Positions 50,271-59,654 of a stretch of 64,000 bases of DNA are shown here, piece by piece. How positions within the stretch are numbered: position 1 is the first letter of the stretch; each line of letters begins with the position of its first letter. Origin of the DNA: Pirellula staleyi DSM 6068. Lineage in GTDB: Bacteria > Planctomycetota > Planctomycetia > Pirellulales > Pirellulaceae. The notes beneath the pieces were generated by a model. It was not told the origin of the DNA, did no database searches, and was given only the letters and a program-made list of their open reading frames with translations. A program made the translations under genes and the position numbers. The stretch covers positions 3,720,001 to 3,784,000 of the forward strand of contig NC_013720.1 of the NCBI RefSeq assembly GCF_000025185.1, given 5' to 3'.

Positions 50271-53200
50271 TTCGCACCTCCTGGCGTAGGTATGTCTTTC
50301 AGAAGCTCGGACTCGAGTGAATCCAGTGGACCGAGATTATTCGTTGGATCAGGAGGCTGCTGAGTTGTCGTATCGCCGTCCTTTGCTGGCTCCGTAGCAT
50401 TGGTGGGCTCGAGAATGCGCTCCACGAGTCCGATGAGTTCGTCTTGTTCACGCGCGAGTTCATCGAGTCGTGCGAGATCGACTTCCGAAAGTTCTCCCTG
50501 TTCGCGACGCTTCTCGAGTGCTGTGGTTTGCTCGGCGATCGCTTGCTGTAGCATCGCCAGCAACTTGATTTCACTAGCCGATAGCTGCTGCTTTGGCGCT
50601 CCGTTGCTGGGAGTATTTTCACCAGAGGGTGCAGGCGGAGGAGTGGTGCTGGCGGTGCGGACGGCATCGATTAGCGTCTTGATTGTTGTGGCGAATCGGC
50701 TGGAAGTTGCCTGGGAATCTGGGCCTGTCTGCTCCTGATCGAGTCGAGAAGCAAAGTCGCGCATTTCAGTCGAGGTTGCTTGAGCTACGACGCGCATCGG
50801 CAATCCCTCGGCGAACAACTGTGCGGTGGCAGCCAGTTGTAGTGCATTCTCTCGCTGCTGATTAGCTGCAAAATCAGCCAGCGACTTTGCATCTTTGACG
50901 GCAGGATTTTCGCGTCGTGCATCCTCGCTTTCGAGAATCCAGTTCGAGACGATCATTTGTTGCTCGAGCAACTTGGCCAGCATTTCTTCGATCTTGCCAA
51001 GCTGTTGTTGCAGCAACTGCTGCTGTCCCGATTGAATTTCGCGTTTAAGTTGACGCATCGCAGCACTGAGTTGCTCAGCGGCGCGACGAACTTCTGCGAG
51101 TGAGTTCTCGGCTGATGTACGCTGCATCTCCGCTTCACGCAAGGCAGCCGACGAAGCACGTGCGAGTTCTGCTGCAGCAGGCGACCCACTGGCCTGCAGC
51201 GACTCCGCCAGGTCATCACCTTCGGCTGCTAGTGGTCCTTTGGCGTTGCCAAGTTCGTCAAGCGTATTCTGCTGCGCATCAGGATCGGTGCTAGCCGCAG
51301 CTTCCTCATGTCGCTGTAATTGCTCGGCAACTTTGCTGGCATGCTCCGTAAGTTTTGAAGCTGATTCTTCTAGTGCCGAAAGATTGTCCTGGAGTGCTTC
51401 CGTAGGTTTGCCCTGCAAGATTTCGAGGATTCGGGCAAGAGTGTCACGCGTTTGCAGCGCCAACACAACGCTCTCTTGCACACGTTCACTGGTAAGCTCA
51501 CTCGCAATGCGCCGCATCATTGGCGCAATGGCACTCTGCGATGCAATTTCGAGTCCTTCCCTGAGTAGCTGCGATGTGCGTCCGTCGCTTTCGGCTGTAC
51601 GTGCGGCAAGATCTTCACAGCGAAGTTGCCATTTCTCCATCCCTCGCGCGAGCTCTTGTTCGCGCATGACAACCCAGGCCACTGTTGCACTCTCACCAGT
51701 GGCTGCTTGATTGTTCGTCGCAATAATTCGGCTGATTCGGAGCTCGTCGAGTTTCTCATGGATCTGCTTTTGCGAGTCGTGGATTTGCACCAACTCGCGA
51801 ATGAGTTTTCCAAAAGTGTCAGACTGCGTTAGAGTTCCGAGCATCGATTCTAGTTGCGCAATCAGATTGTTTTGAGCCTGCTCGGCAGTCGTAAGCGAAC
51901 TAACGATTGGGCTATCGCTTGATGGATCGCAGGTTGAATCTTCTTCGCGTTTTCTAGCTGCGGAAGGGGGCGGGCTCTTCGACGTCACCTGTTTGAGCGC
52001 GTTTGTAATCTCTCTGCGAATCGCCACTAATTCTGTCTGTCGAAGGCTCCCAATCTGATCGTAGAGAGTTGCCAGAGGTGCATAGATTGGCGACTTTTCG
52101 AGTCGATTTTGTGCTAAGTCTTCCGTGCACTGCTGAATGAGTCGCTCGGCACCCTCGCTGGGGTCGATCAGCAGTTGCTCGGCGAGTCGGTGGTTGAGTT
52201 CCGCTCGACGCAGGGTTTCGATGGACGCAGCTTCAGCCGATTCGTTTTGACGTAGCTGCGTGATAACCGAGGTGGTTTGGTCGCGCGATTGCCTGAAGAG
52301 CTTCAGGGCATCGCTCAACTGATTTAAGATTGCCGCTTGCCGCTCCATGATGCGACTAGCAAACTCGTCTTCGGTTACCACTGCAATGGAAAACTCAGGT
52401 GAAACACTGGGATGGCCACCGTAATCTCGCGCAAGAACATTCACATCGACGCGAGCGCCGGGAGTGAGCCCTGAGATCGTTTCGAGATCGATCCAATCTT
52501 GCAGTTCAAGTTGTTGTCCGCCTGCATTTGCAACCTCAAGTGATACCTCTTTGCCACCGTCGTAAAGCAACTTTGCCGTGGGAGTGAAAACACCACGCAG
52601 CCAAGGTCCGTAGCGAAGTTCTACATTCTGAATTCCGAGGTCGTCTTTCACGATTGCGTGAATTGGTATTCGTGCATGAACGGTGCAGAACTTCGAATCG
52701 CTAAGGTCTCGGATTGTTACAGTGGGAGGTTGATCGGGTATTACTTTGAGCTCGATGCGTGCGAGCGTTGGAAGCTCGACATCATCATCGGTTGAAAGTT
52801 CGATCGGAAAGCTTCCCGACTCCGTTGCAACCCAAGGATGCGATGGATCTGTTGCGATAGCCTCGCCGTTCTCAACAACTGCGAGCACTGTTTTCGGAGT
52901 CGGAGTTCCCTTGAGCATTGCTCCTCGTACCGGCTGATCGACGTCGGCCCGAATCTCGATCTGCGAACCTTCACGCACCGTAGCAAGTCGCGATGAAGTT
53001 GCGATGGGAAGTCGCGTATATTTCGGGGCTGTGATGGTGAGCAGAATGTTCGATAGTCGAGGTGGCTCGACTACACGCAGCATTGTCCACTCCATCGATT
53101 GATCGTCGCCACCTCTGGCGCGGTACGATAGTGACTCGGCAATTCCGTCGAGTCGATCGACCATACGATCGCCGCGAGGCTTCATTACACGCGATTGAAT

Positions 53201-53896
53201 GCGCGTGGGATCGCGCTCATAACGCAACTCGAGAACTACCTCGTCAGGCAAAGGACCTGCGCGGTCGAGCAACTCGAGTTCAAGCGTTTCACCACGCGCC
53301 AAAATGGTTGGCGCGACGACCCAAGCCAACTGATGCTGCGTGGGATAGCGCGTGTTGCTCCACGGCATTATTAAGCGGTTTGCGGCAATCCAACTGCTCG
53401 AGGGGCTAGCTAGTGTAACCATTGCCATCGCCAGCAGAGCGAGTGAAAGCTGCAGGGTCGAATGCCAGAGTGGTCGTCGATCAACTGCTTCCGTTAGCGC
53501 GCAATGTTGCGCTTTTTGTTGCGCATCGCGCAAGATTGCGCTAGTGATGGGTGTGGATGTGCTGGACGAGTCAAGATACAGCGCGACGGCTGTGCTCAGC
53601 AGTTCCCGAAGTTCCGGAAATCGACTCTCGATTTTTCGGCTAACGGCAATGCGCTCGAACTTCGCCCGCATCGCAGGAATTACCCAGCGCGCGAGTACAA
53701 AACCCACCACAGCAACGAGCGAAAGTGAAAGCCCCCAGCGAATGATCGGTGAGATCCCGCTCGTGAGCCAATCAACAAAACCAACCAGCACCATCGCTGT
53801 TAGCACTGCTGCAAGCGCGCGCAACAAGGTCGACCAGCGAAGCACAAGCCTCGCTAGTTTCGCAACCTGATCGACTCGCTCAACAAGGGATGACAT
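50267..53896 (-). CDS. Large membrane/coiled-coil protein of the MoxR cluster, 1209 aa
   Basis: Three N-terminal helices (about residues 22-43, 52-72 and 150-172) are followed by beta-rich domains (LAWVVAPTILARGETLELEL, TITAPKYTRLPIATSSRLAT, VSLEVANAGGQQLELQDW). From about residue 520 to 1100 it is almost all helix with heptad-like stretches rich in Glu, Gln and Ala (LTEHASKVAEQLQRHEEAAA, QMRQLKREIQSGQQQLLQQQ-type runs). The layout recalls DUF4175 proteins of alphaproteobacteria. The C-terminus carries LDSLESELLKDIP. ATG 53896 (MSSLVERVDQ) is chosen; a GTG 15 bases upstream is possible. It follows the BatB-like gene by 216 bases. Confidence 0.85.
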   Translation of the reverse strand: MSSLVERVDQVAKLARLVLRWSTLLRALAAVLTAMVLVGFVDWLTSGISPIIRWGLSLSLVAVVGFVLARWVIPAMRAKFERIAVSRKIESRFPELRELLSTAVALYLDSSSTSTPITSAILRDAQQKAQHCALTEAVDRRPLWHSTLQLSLALLAMAMVTLASPSSSWIAANRLIMPWSNTRYPTQHQLAWVVAPTILARGETLELELLDRAGPLPDEVVLELRYERDPTRIQSRVMKPRGDRMVDRLDGIAESLSYRARGGDDQSMEWTMLRVVEPPRLSNILLTITAPKYTRLPIATSSRLATVREGSQIEIRADVDQPVRGAMLKGTPTPKTVLAVVENGEAIATDPSHPWVATESGSFPIELSTDDDVELPTLARIELKVIPDQPPTVTIRDLSDSKFCTVHARIPIHAIVKDDLGIQNVELRYGPWLRGVFTPTAKLLYDGGKEVSLEVANAGGQQLELQDWIDLETISGLTPGARVDVNVLARDYGGHPSVSPEFSIAVVTEDEFASRIMERQAAILNQLSDALKLFRQSRDQTTSVITQLRQNESAEAASIETLRRAELNHRLAEQLLIDPSEGAERLIQQCTEDLAQNRLEKSPIYAPLATLYDQIGSLRQTELVAIRREITNALKQVTSKSPPPSAARKREEDSTCDPSSDSPIVSSLTTAEQAQNNLIAQLESMLGTLTQSDTFGKLIRELVQIHDSQKQIHEKLDELRISRIIATNNQAATGESATVAWVVMREQELARGMEKWQLRCEDLAARTAESDGRTSQLLREGLEIASQSAIAPMMRRIASELTSERVQESVVLALQTRDTLARILEILQGKPTEALQDNLSALEESASKLTEHASKVAEQLQRHEEAAASTDPDAQQNTLDELGNAKGPLAAEGDDLAESLQASGSPAAAELARASSAALREAEMQRTSAENSLAEVRRAAEQLSAAMRQLKREIQSGQQQLLQQQLGKIEEMLAKLLEQQMIVSNWILESEDARRENPAVKDAKSLADFAANQQRENALQLAATAQLFAEGLPMRVVAQATSTEMRDFASRLDQEQTGPDSQATSSRFATTIKTLIDAVRTASTTPPPAPSGENTPSNGAPKQQLSASEIKLLAMLQQAIAEQTTALEKRREQGELSEVDLARLDELAREQDELIGLVERILEPTNATEPAKDGDTTTQQPPDPTNNLGPLDSLESELLKDIPTPGGAK

Positions 53897-54112
53897 TGCG
53901 GTTTGCAGCACATCACTAAAAAATGATCGGAATCGTGATCAGCCGAACATAGGGGCCGACGCAAAAGCACTTCCCTTATTCTCTCGCGTTGCTCTGGCGC
54001 TGGCTACCTCGAATTACTTGGTGTTTGACGAAATTAGCCTCAGAAACCGAGCCCTGTTACATCGTGGTTACGAAAATTCGGGACTTACGATCGAATTTGT
54101 GGACCAGACGTG

Positions 54113-56518
54113 TCACACCAACCCACAACGCTTTCGCAGCAGCCACTCCGCTGTTAAGAGGGCGATGATGGAAATCGCCACAATCGGAAGGTTCCACAGC
54201 GGCTGCGGAGGGAGCGACTCAATACGAACTTGACGTCCTGGCGGCAGATCACGCGTCAGTTCAGCAACGTTCGCAAGCGTATAGAACTTACCTTGCGAGA
54301 GCTCGGCAGCCTCGCGCATCGCAGCCGCATCCATTCGCACACTCGCAAGTTCACCAGGAGGTGAGACAATCTCAAACGATTTCACGAGCGGCTTACCAGC
54401 AGGCTCGGGAGTGGCAATTGTCCATTGATATTTCCCCTCGGCGAGTTGCGGCACTGTTGCTTCAAAGAGACCACGGCTCGCATTGTCGCGCCGTAAAGTG
54501 ATCGTCCGTCGCTGACTCCCTTCGCGCTCCAGTTGTATCGTCACCCCATCATCGGCGGCTGGTGCATCGCGATCGTCGAAATAACGTGCCCTCAGCTTGA
54601 CGACATCACCCCGACGATACTCCTCGCGATCACTTGTCAGCTCGACTTTGCGATCACCTCCCAAAAGTGAAGACCGCGCGAGATAGCGAACCAGTTGAAT
54701 CCAGTAGCGAGCAAAATATCGATCACCATGACGATAGCGCCAGCGATGCGTTTCATCGGTTGCATGAAATACCACTTTTCCTGCCCCTACAAACGACAGC
54801 GTGAAGAGTGGTGAACTATCACGATACTGGCTATCGCTAGGAAAAGTAGCTAAGGTGCGAACACCTGGTTTCAATTCACGAATCCGGGCAACCCATCGCA
54901 GATCGGCCAAATCACGCGACCAGACGGTACGATTCGCCGTCGACGAATCGGTGAGTTGCAGGAACGATGTGGAGGTTCCAAGGGGAGTTAGTTGCGGTCG
55001 CTGACCTGTACGTATCGGCACGTTTTCCGGGGGAAGTTCTACCGATGCAATGTTCATCGGCAACAAATTCTCAATCGGTGTGTCTTGATAGGCCATCGGC
55101 ATGTAACGCGGGCCAGCCATCATTACAATCGAGCCTCCTCGCTCGGTCACAAATTCTTCGATGTGCTCAAGTGTTGCTGGCGAAAGAAGTGCGGGATTGA
55201 CGTCCCCCAGAATGATCACATCGTACTCAAATAATTCCTCGCGACTGATCGGAAAAACACGCTGTGCGGAGAGGTCGGTGTCGGCGTACTCAAGATCAGC
55301 CTCTTGAAGCACCGAGCGAAAACTGCGAGCCGATCGCTCGGTCTTCTCGCGGTTTAGCTCTCGTTCGAATGTCGACTTCAGAAACCGAAATTCATAGTTC
55401 GGATAAGCTTGCACCAATAGCACGCGAATCGATTCCTCCGTTGCTACGACACGATGCGTGAGACGATTGTTCGTGCGATTGACTTCTCCCTCTTGAGGAA
55501 CCACTTCGATGGTGTAGTCAAAAGTCCCTTCGGTTTCGATGCGATGCGACAGCCGAATGCTTTGCGTCGGAGACGCGAGATTCACCGTCTGCTCTGCCAC
55601 GGGGCGAGGATTACCCGCAACAAACAGTCGCACGATGGCGCGTCCCTGAACCGACTCGCTCGCGAGCTGAAAATCGAAGTTCACTAGATCGCCGACAAAA
55701 GCGGTGCTCTCTGCAACTAAGTCGGAGATCCGCAAGTCGCGGGCAGGCTGATCGCTGCCAAGTCCCACGAGAAATAGCGGAATTCCTTTGCGGCTTGCAT
55801 AGCTGGCTGCTTCGCTCAAGGGACGTCCCTCTGTCGTCACACCATCCGACAAAACAATGATACCCGCCGTTGGGCGCCCGCGCTGCTGATCGATGATGTC
55901 TCGCAAAGTCTTGCCAAGTCTCGTCGACGAATCGCGAGCAGAGATCGCGCGGATAGATGTCTCGAGTGTATCGGGCTGAACATCGCGAGGGCGAGCCGAG
56001 CGACCAATCACGTAGTATTTCAGTGAGTAACGGCGCGAAAGTTCATCTACGAGTCCATGGTTGTTTTCAAGCAGCAGCATCTTGGCAAGATTCACGCGGG
56101 TCGAATCATTGAGCGATAGTGCATCGAGCCTTTTGCGTAGTTGAGGCTGAAGCGCGTTGCCATAGTGATCGGCGAGGCTCATGCTTTCGCTATCGTCGAT
56201 GGCAATCACGAGGTCAGGTAGGTCGGTCCGATGCTGTTGCCAGGTCCAGCCAAGGAGCATCAATACGACGATCGTTATCACACTTGCGCGAAGGGTGGCG
56301 AATAGCATGCGCCAAAAGAAACTGGCCCGTGGCGACTCGCGCAGGTAAATGAGCACCACTGTGGAAATCAAAGTGATGGCGACGAGTGGTAAAATCCACC
56401 ACGCGAGGGGCCAGCTTTGGTCGATAGATGTTTCGAGCGCTTGTGTCTTTACGCTGGAGGATACGCTTCCTGGAACCGTCGATTGCGCGAACATGAACGA
56501 GGAGAATCGCGTCATCAT
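54113..56518 (-). CDS. BatB-like vWA/glutamine-amidotransferase-fold membrane protein, 801 aa
   Basis: Two N-terminal helices (about 38-59 and 68-92) precede a vWA domain with the metal site AIDDSESMS (Asp108-x-Ser110-x-Ser112) and IIVLSDGVTTEG. A beta-sandwich (residues about 260-360) and an amidotransferase-like fold (EYDVIILGDVNPALL, VTERGGSIVMMAGPRYMP) without the catalytic triad follow. A last membrane helix lies at the C-terminus (PIVAISIIALLTAEWLLRKR). The ATG overlaps the BatA-like stop by four bases (ATGA). Such proteins accompany MoxR ATPases and are thought to act with them in envelope protein maturation or stress tolerance. Confidence 0.88.
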   Translation of the reverse strand: MMTRFSSFMFAQSTVPGSVSSSVKTQALETSIDQSWPLAWWILPLVAITLISTVVLIYLRESPRASFFWRMLFATLRASVITIVVLMLLGWTWQQHRTDLPDLVIAIDDSESMSLADHYGNALQPQLRKRLDALSLNDSTRVNLAKMLLLENNHGLVDELSRRYSLKYYVIGRSARPRDVQPDTLETSIRAISARDSSTRLGKTLRDIIDQQRGRPTAGIIVLSDGVTTEGRPLSEAASYASRKGIPLFLVGLGSDQPARDLRISDLVAESTAFVGDLVNFDFQLASESVQGRAIVRLFVAGNPRPVAEQTVNLASPTQSIRLSHRIETEGTFDYTIEVVPQEGEVNRTNNRLTHRVVATEESIRVLLVQAYPNYEFRFLKSTFERELNREKTERSARSFRSVLQEADLEYADTDLSAQRVFPISREELFEYDVIILGDVNPALLSPATLEHIEEFVTERGGSIVMMAGPRYMPMAYQDTPIENLLPMNIASVELPPENVPIRTGQRPQLTPLGTSTSFLQLTDSSTANRTVWSRDLADLRWVARIRELKPGVRTLATFPSDSQYRDSSPLFTLSFVGAGKVVFHATDETHRWRYRHGDRYFARYWIQLVRYLARSSLLGGDRKVELTSDREEYRRGDVVKLRARYFDDRDAPAADDGVTIQLEREGSQRRTITLRRDNASRGLFEATVPQLAEGKYQWTIATPEPAGKPLVKSFEIVSPPGELASVRMDAAAMREAAELSQGKFYTLANVAELTRDLPPGRQVRIESLPPQPLWNLPIVAISIIALLTAEWLLRKRCGLV

Positions 56519-58758
56519 CGGCGAGTCCCCTTTCCAAGTTTCCATGCGATCAGAGATTCGGTTATCAGAAGGCCAAGCAGGGCAGATAGGATCCAGCGGA
56601 AGGCAGGTGTATTCTGTCGTCGAAGTGATTCTTGCTGCAGCGATACCGAAGCGTCACTAGGCTGAATTTCGCGTGGCAGTGACGCAGCATCGATTCGCGT
56701 TAGATCACTTTCCCGCGTGTCGACATTCACAGCAATCACTTGTTTCAGTAGCGGATTGCCTCCGACGAAGTCCACCTCATACGGCCCCGAAAGAAGCGGG
56801 GCGGCAAACTGCCAGCGCGGCTGACGGGCAACATTCGTCGCAGTCACACGTTGCTCGCTTCCGTCAGGAAGCGTGATTTCAATTTCACTTGTCGCTACTT
56901 CCGGAGGAATCTCTCCCGAGAGATCCTCTCCCACCAGGGCATTACGCGCGACGAGTTGAGGGGTGATTGCGACATCCAAAATGCGGTGCACAAGTGGCGG
57001 AAAACTGGGCCATGAAGACCAGGCCGACCAAGGTCCAGGTGGATCGAGTTCACTGTCGATCGTATCACTCGAAGCCGCAATTGCCGAGAGAATGACGCGT
57101 CCTTTTCCATACGCACCCTCCACCAGCATCGGTGTTCCATCCGAAAGTCCAACCGCAGCGATTGCGCTGGGGCGGAGCAGCAACTTCTGGTGTCGCCAGA
57201 TCGGAATCGTGAGCAGTCCACTGCGGTCGTGTCCCCGAAATGGAGCAGTGATCGGATGTAAATAATCAAGCGGATCGACTCGAAACTCACCTGCCGGTGA
57301 GGGGCCCTCGAGTTTGGCGGGTAAGAGCGGAATCGTTTCTAGAAGCGCTTGATTGTACGAAGCAATATTGGTGTCGCTTCCGAGTAGCACCACGAGTCCA
57401 CCTCCCGCCTCGACATAATCCGCGAGCATTTTGGCTTCGGAAGAGGTGATGGTGGCAACTTCTGCGAGCATCACGCAGTCGTACTGAGAGAGTGTTTGTT
57501 CGGCGAGTGTTGATTCGAGTATTTCGGTCACTTGCACGTCGCTACCAGTCAGAAGTTCTGGCGCAAGTGCGATGGCTAGGCTCCGCGTACTGGCTGCGCG
57601 ACTACCAACCAGAAGTACCGAGACGCTAGAACGGACCCGCATGGAAAGGGATCGCGTGTTGTCGATGGCGAGTGCATCGTCGGCTAGATGGACTTCGATG
57701 AGATGCTCGCCTGGAGCTGCAATCGAGGTGGTGAAACTAGCCGAGGCTTTGGAGTTTGCCTCGATGCTGAGCGATTGTTCGGCGACGATGTTGCCATCTA
57801 CTTTGAGTTGCAGCAAGCGATTACTGACGTCGTCGGGTGAGAAATTTTGAAGTTCGGCGTCGATGGTAAAAGGCCGCGAAGTGGTCGCGATTGGTTCGCT
57901 AGGCAAAAGACTCGTGATAGCGAGATTACCAGTTTCACGGCTCCCAAGCTCGATCAGCGAAACAACGGAACTGGAGCTGATTTCCTTGAGTTTTCCGCTG
58001 ATTTCGCGGGAGTTGGTATCACTCCATGTGCTGCGTCCAAGATCGGTGAATAGCAGCACGCGCCGCGATGTGAGTCGCGGGTGGCTGCGGACTGCCTCTT
58101 CGAGCAACGTTTCGACGAGGGCAAGCGTCGCCCGCAAATCGGCACCACCATGCAGCATCTCGAGATTGCTCACCTCTTCGGCGACATCGCTGGCATCGAA
58201 CGAAACTTGGCCGATCGTAGCACGTGGAGGATCGGCCATTTGCACGAGTAAAAAACCATCTCCTTGGCGAGAACTTTCGATGACCGAAAGCATGCGACGC
58301 TGCGCTTCTTCGAGACGAGACTTGCCATACGCTGTGAAGAGCGGTGCAGCGGGAGCAATCGCGTCGGGGCTCTCTCCGGGAGTCGCCGCTGCACTGATGG
58401 CATCACGCGTCAGCATCGAAAAACTACTGTCGACAACCAAAATCGTTAGTTGTCGCGTCCCATCACTTTCGCTCCGATCGGTACCCAGTCCCACAAAAAG
58501 TGGATTGGCCACCGCAAGGGCCAGCAAGAGCAGTACGAGGGTGCGAACCGCCAGCAGTAACCACTGCTCGAGCAGGATGCGTCGCGAATGTTTACGAGCC
58601 GCCGCGATCAGAAACTCCATCGCCGCGAACTTCACCTCGCGCGAGCGCCACTTGCTCAGCAAATGGATTACCAGCGGAATAGCAGCTGCGGCGGCGAATA
58701 CCAGCATCCCTGCGCTGGCAAGCTGCCAATAGGCGAGCGGAAGAGCCAGGGGCATCAA
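56515..58758 (-). CDS. BatA-like vWA membrane protein, 747 aa
   Basis: The N-terminal double-helix BatA domain is visible: PLAYWQLASAGMLVFAAAAA, IPLVIHLLSKWRSREVKFAA, and the helix LLEQWLLLAVRTLVLLLLAL (about 63-82). A vWA site ILVVDSSFSML follows (Asp110-Ser-Ser-x-Ser). ISSSSVVSLIELGSRETGNL marks the transition to beta domains, then an amidotransferase-like segment without Cys (YVEAGGGLVVLLGSDTNI) and a C-terminal helix (ILSALLGLLITESLIAWKLG). It overlaps the DUF58 gene stop by four bases and the BatB-like start by four, so translation of this block is tightly coupled. Confidence 0.9.
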   Translation of the reverse strand: MMPLALPLAYWQLASAGMLVFAAAAAIPLVIHLLSKWRSREVKFAAMEFLIAAARKHSRRILLEQWLLLAVRTLVLLLLALAVANPLFVGLGTDRSESDGTRQLTILVVDSSFSMLTRDAISAAATPGESPDAIAPAAPLFTAYGKSRLEEAQRRMLSVIESSRQGDGFLLVQMADPPRATIGQVSFDASDVAEEVSNLEMLHGGADLRATLALVETLLEEAVRSHPRLTSRRVLLFTDLGRSTWSDTNSREISGKLKEISSSSVVSLIELGSRETGNLAITSLLPSEPIATTSRPFTIDAELQNFSPDDVSNRLLQLKVDGNIVAEQSLSIEANSKASASFTTSIAAPGEHLIEVHLADDALAIDNTRSLSMRVRSSVSVLLVGSRAASTRSLAIALAPELLTGSDVQVTEILESTLAEQTLSQYDCVMLAEVATITSSEAKMLADYVEAGGGLVVLLGSDTNIASYNQALLETIPLLPAKLEGPSPAGEFRVDPLDYLHPITAPFRGHDRSGLLTIPIWRHQKLLLRPSAIAAVGLSDGTPMLVEGAYGKGRVILSAIAASSDTIDSELDPPGPWSAWSSWPSFPPLVHRILDVAITPQLVARNALVGEDLSGEIPPEVATSEIEITLPDGSEQRVTATNVARQPRWQFAAPLLSGPYEVDFVGGNPLLKQVIAVNVDTRESDLTRIDAASLPREIQPSDASVSLQQESLRRQNTPAFRWILSALLGLLITESLIAWKLGKGTRR

Positions 58759-59654
58759 GGGCTCCTCGCGCTGCTGTGTCCCAGCATCTCGGCAATCGAT
58801 CGATCAAGAGGTTGATCGGTGATGCACTGGTAGTAATGAATCCCCTGACTACGACAGCCACCTTCGAGTGCCTGCTGATACTTCTTAAACTCTGCTTGGT
58901 AGGCATCACGCAGCAGTTGTGGATCGGCGGTGAGTTCAGGCCACGCCTCGAGCCCCTTAAAAAGGGTGCTCCCTTCATAGGGAAAATCAATTTCAGCGCG
59001 ATCGAGCAGGTGCAGCAGCAGCACGTCGTGTTGGCGATGTCGCAAATGTGCAAGTCCCGCCAGCATCGATTTTACATCGTCGAGAAAGTCGCTTAACACG
59101 ACAACAATTCCACGACGTTTCCAGCGCGACGCAAGCTCGTGGAAAATGGGACCAGCAGACGTTTTTTCACCCCGAGCTGGCTGGTCGAGAATCTCAACGA
59201 GTTCCTTGAGATGTCCAGGGCCCGATGCCGGTCGTACGACTGAGCGCAGTTCGCGATCAAAGGTAGCGAGTGCCACGCTGTCGTTCTGACCAACGACGAG
59301 CCAAGCGAGGTGGGCCGCCAGGAGCTGCGCGTATTCGAGTTTGCTCAGTCCCTGGTCATCGCTACGAAACGTCATGCTCTCACTGACGTCGACTACCAGG
59401 TAGCCGATCAGATTCGTTTCATCCTCAAATTGCTTGAGGTAGAACTTGTCGGTTCGCGCAAAGAGCTTCCAGTCGACGTAGCGCAAATCATCGCCCGGCG
59501 CATACTGACGATGCTCGGCAAATTCGATCGAAAAACCACGGAGTGGACTGGCATGCAGTCCAGCAACGTAGCCTTCGACGAGGTGCGTGGCACGCAGCCG
59601 CAGCGATCGCAGCTTAGCGAGCGTCTGCGGATCGAAATAGTTGAGCGTGCTCAT
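58755..59654 (-). CDS. DUF58 protein
   Basis: Protein of 299 aa with the DUF58 signature HRQYAPGDDLRYVDWKLFAR, followed by the vWA-like part YLVVDVSESMTF and VVLSDFLDDVKSML. DUF58 proteins are companions of MoxR ATPases and are thought to act as adaptors or substrates. The start is ATG 59654 (MSTLNYFDPQTL), inside the last 41 bases of the MoxR gene, so the two genes overlap out of frame. The frame is open to 59738, but the extra residues are Ser/Pro-rich and unlike the family. Confidence 0.93.
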   Translation of the reverse strand: MSTLNYFDPQTLAKLRSLRLRATHLVEGYVAGLHASPLRGFSIEFAEHRQYAPGDDLRYVDWKLFARTDKFYLKQFEDETNLIGYLVVDVSESMTFRSDDQGLSKLEYAQLLAAHLAWLVVGQNDSVALATFDRELRSVVRPASGPGHLKELVEILDQPARGEKTSAGPIFHELASRWKRRGIVVVLSDFLDDVKSMLAGLAHLRHRQHDVLLLHLLDRAEIDFPYEGSTLFKGLEAWPELTADPQLLRDAYQAEFKKYQQALEGGCRSQGIHYYQCITDQPLDRSIAEMLGHSSARSP

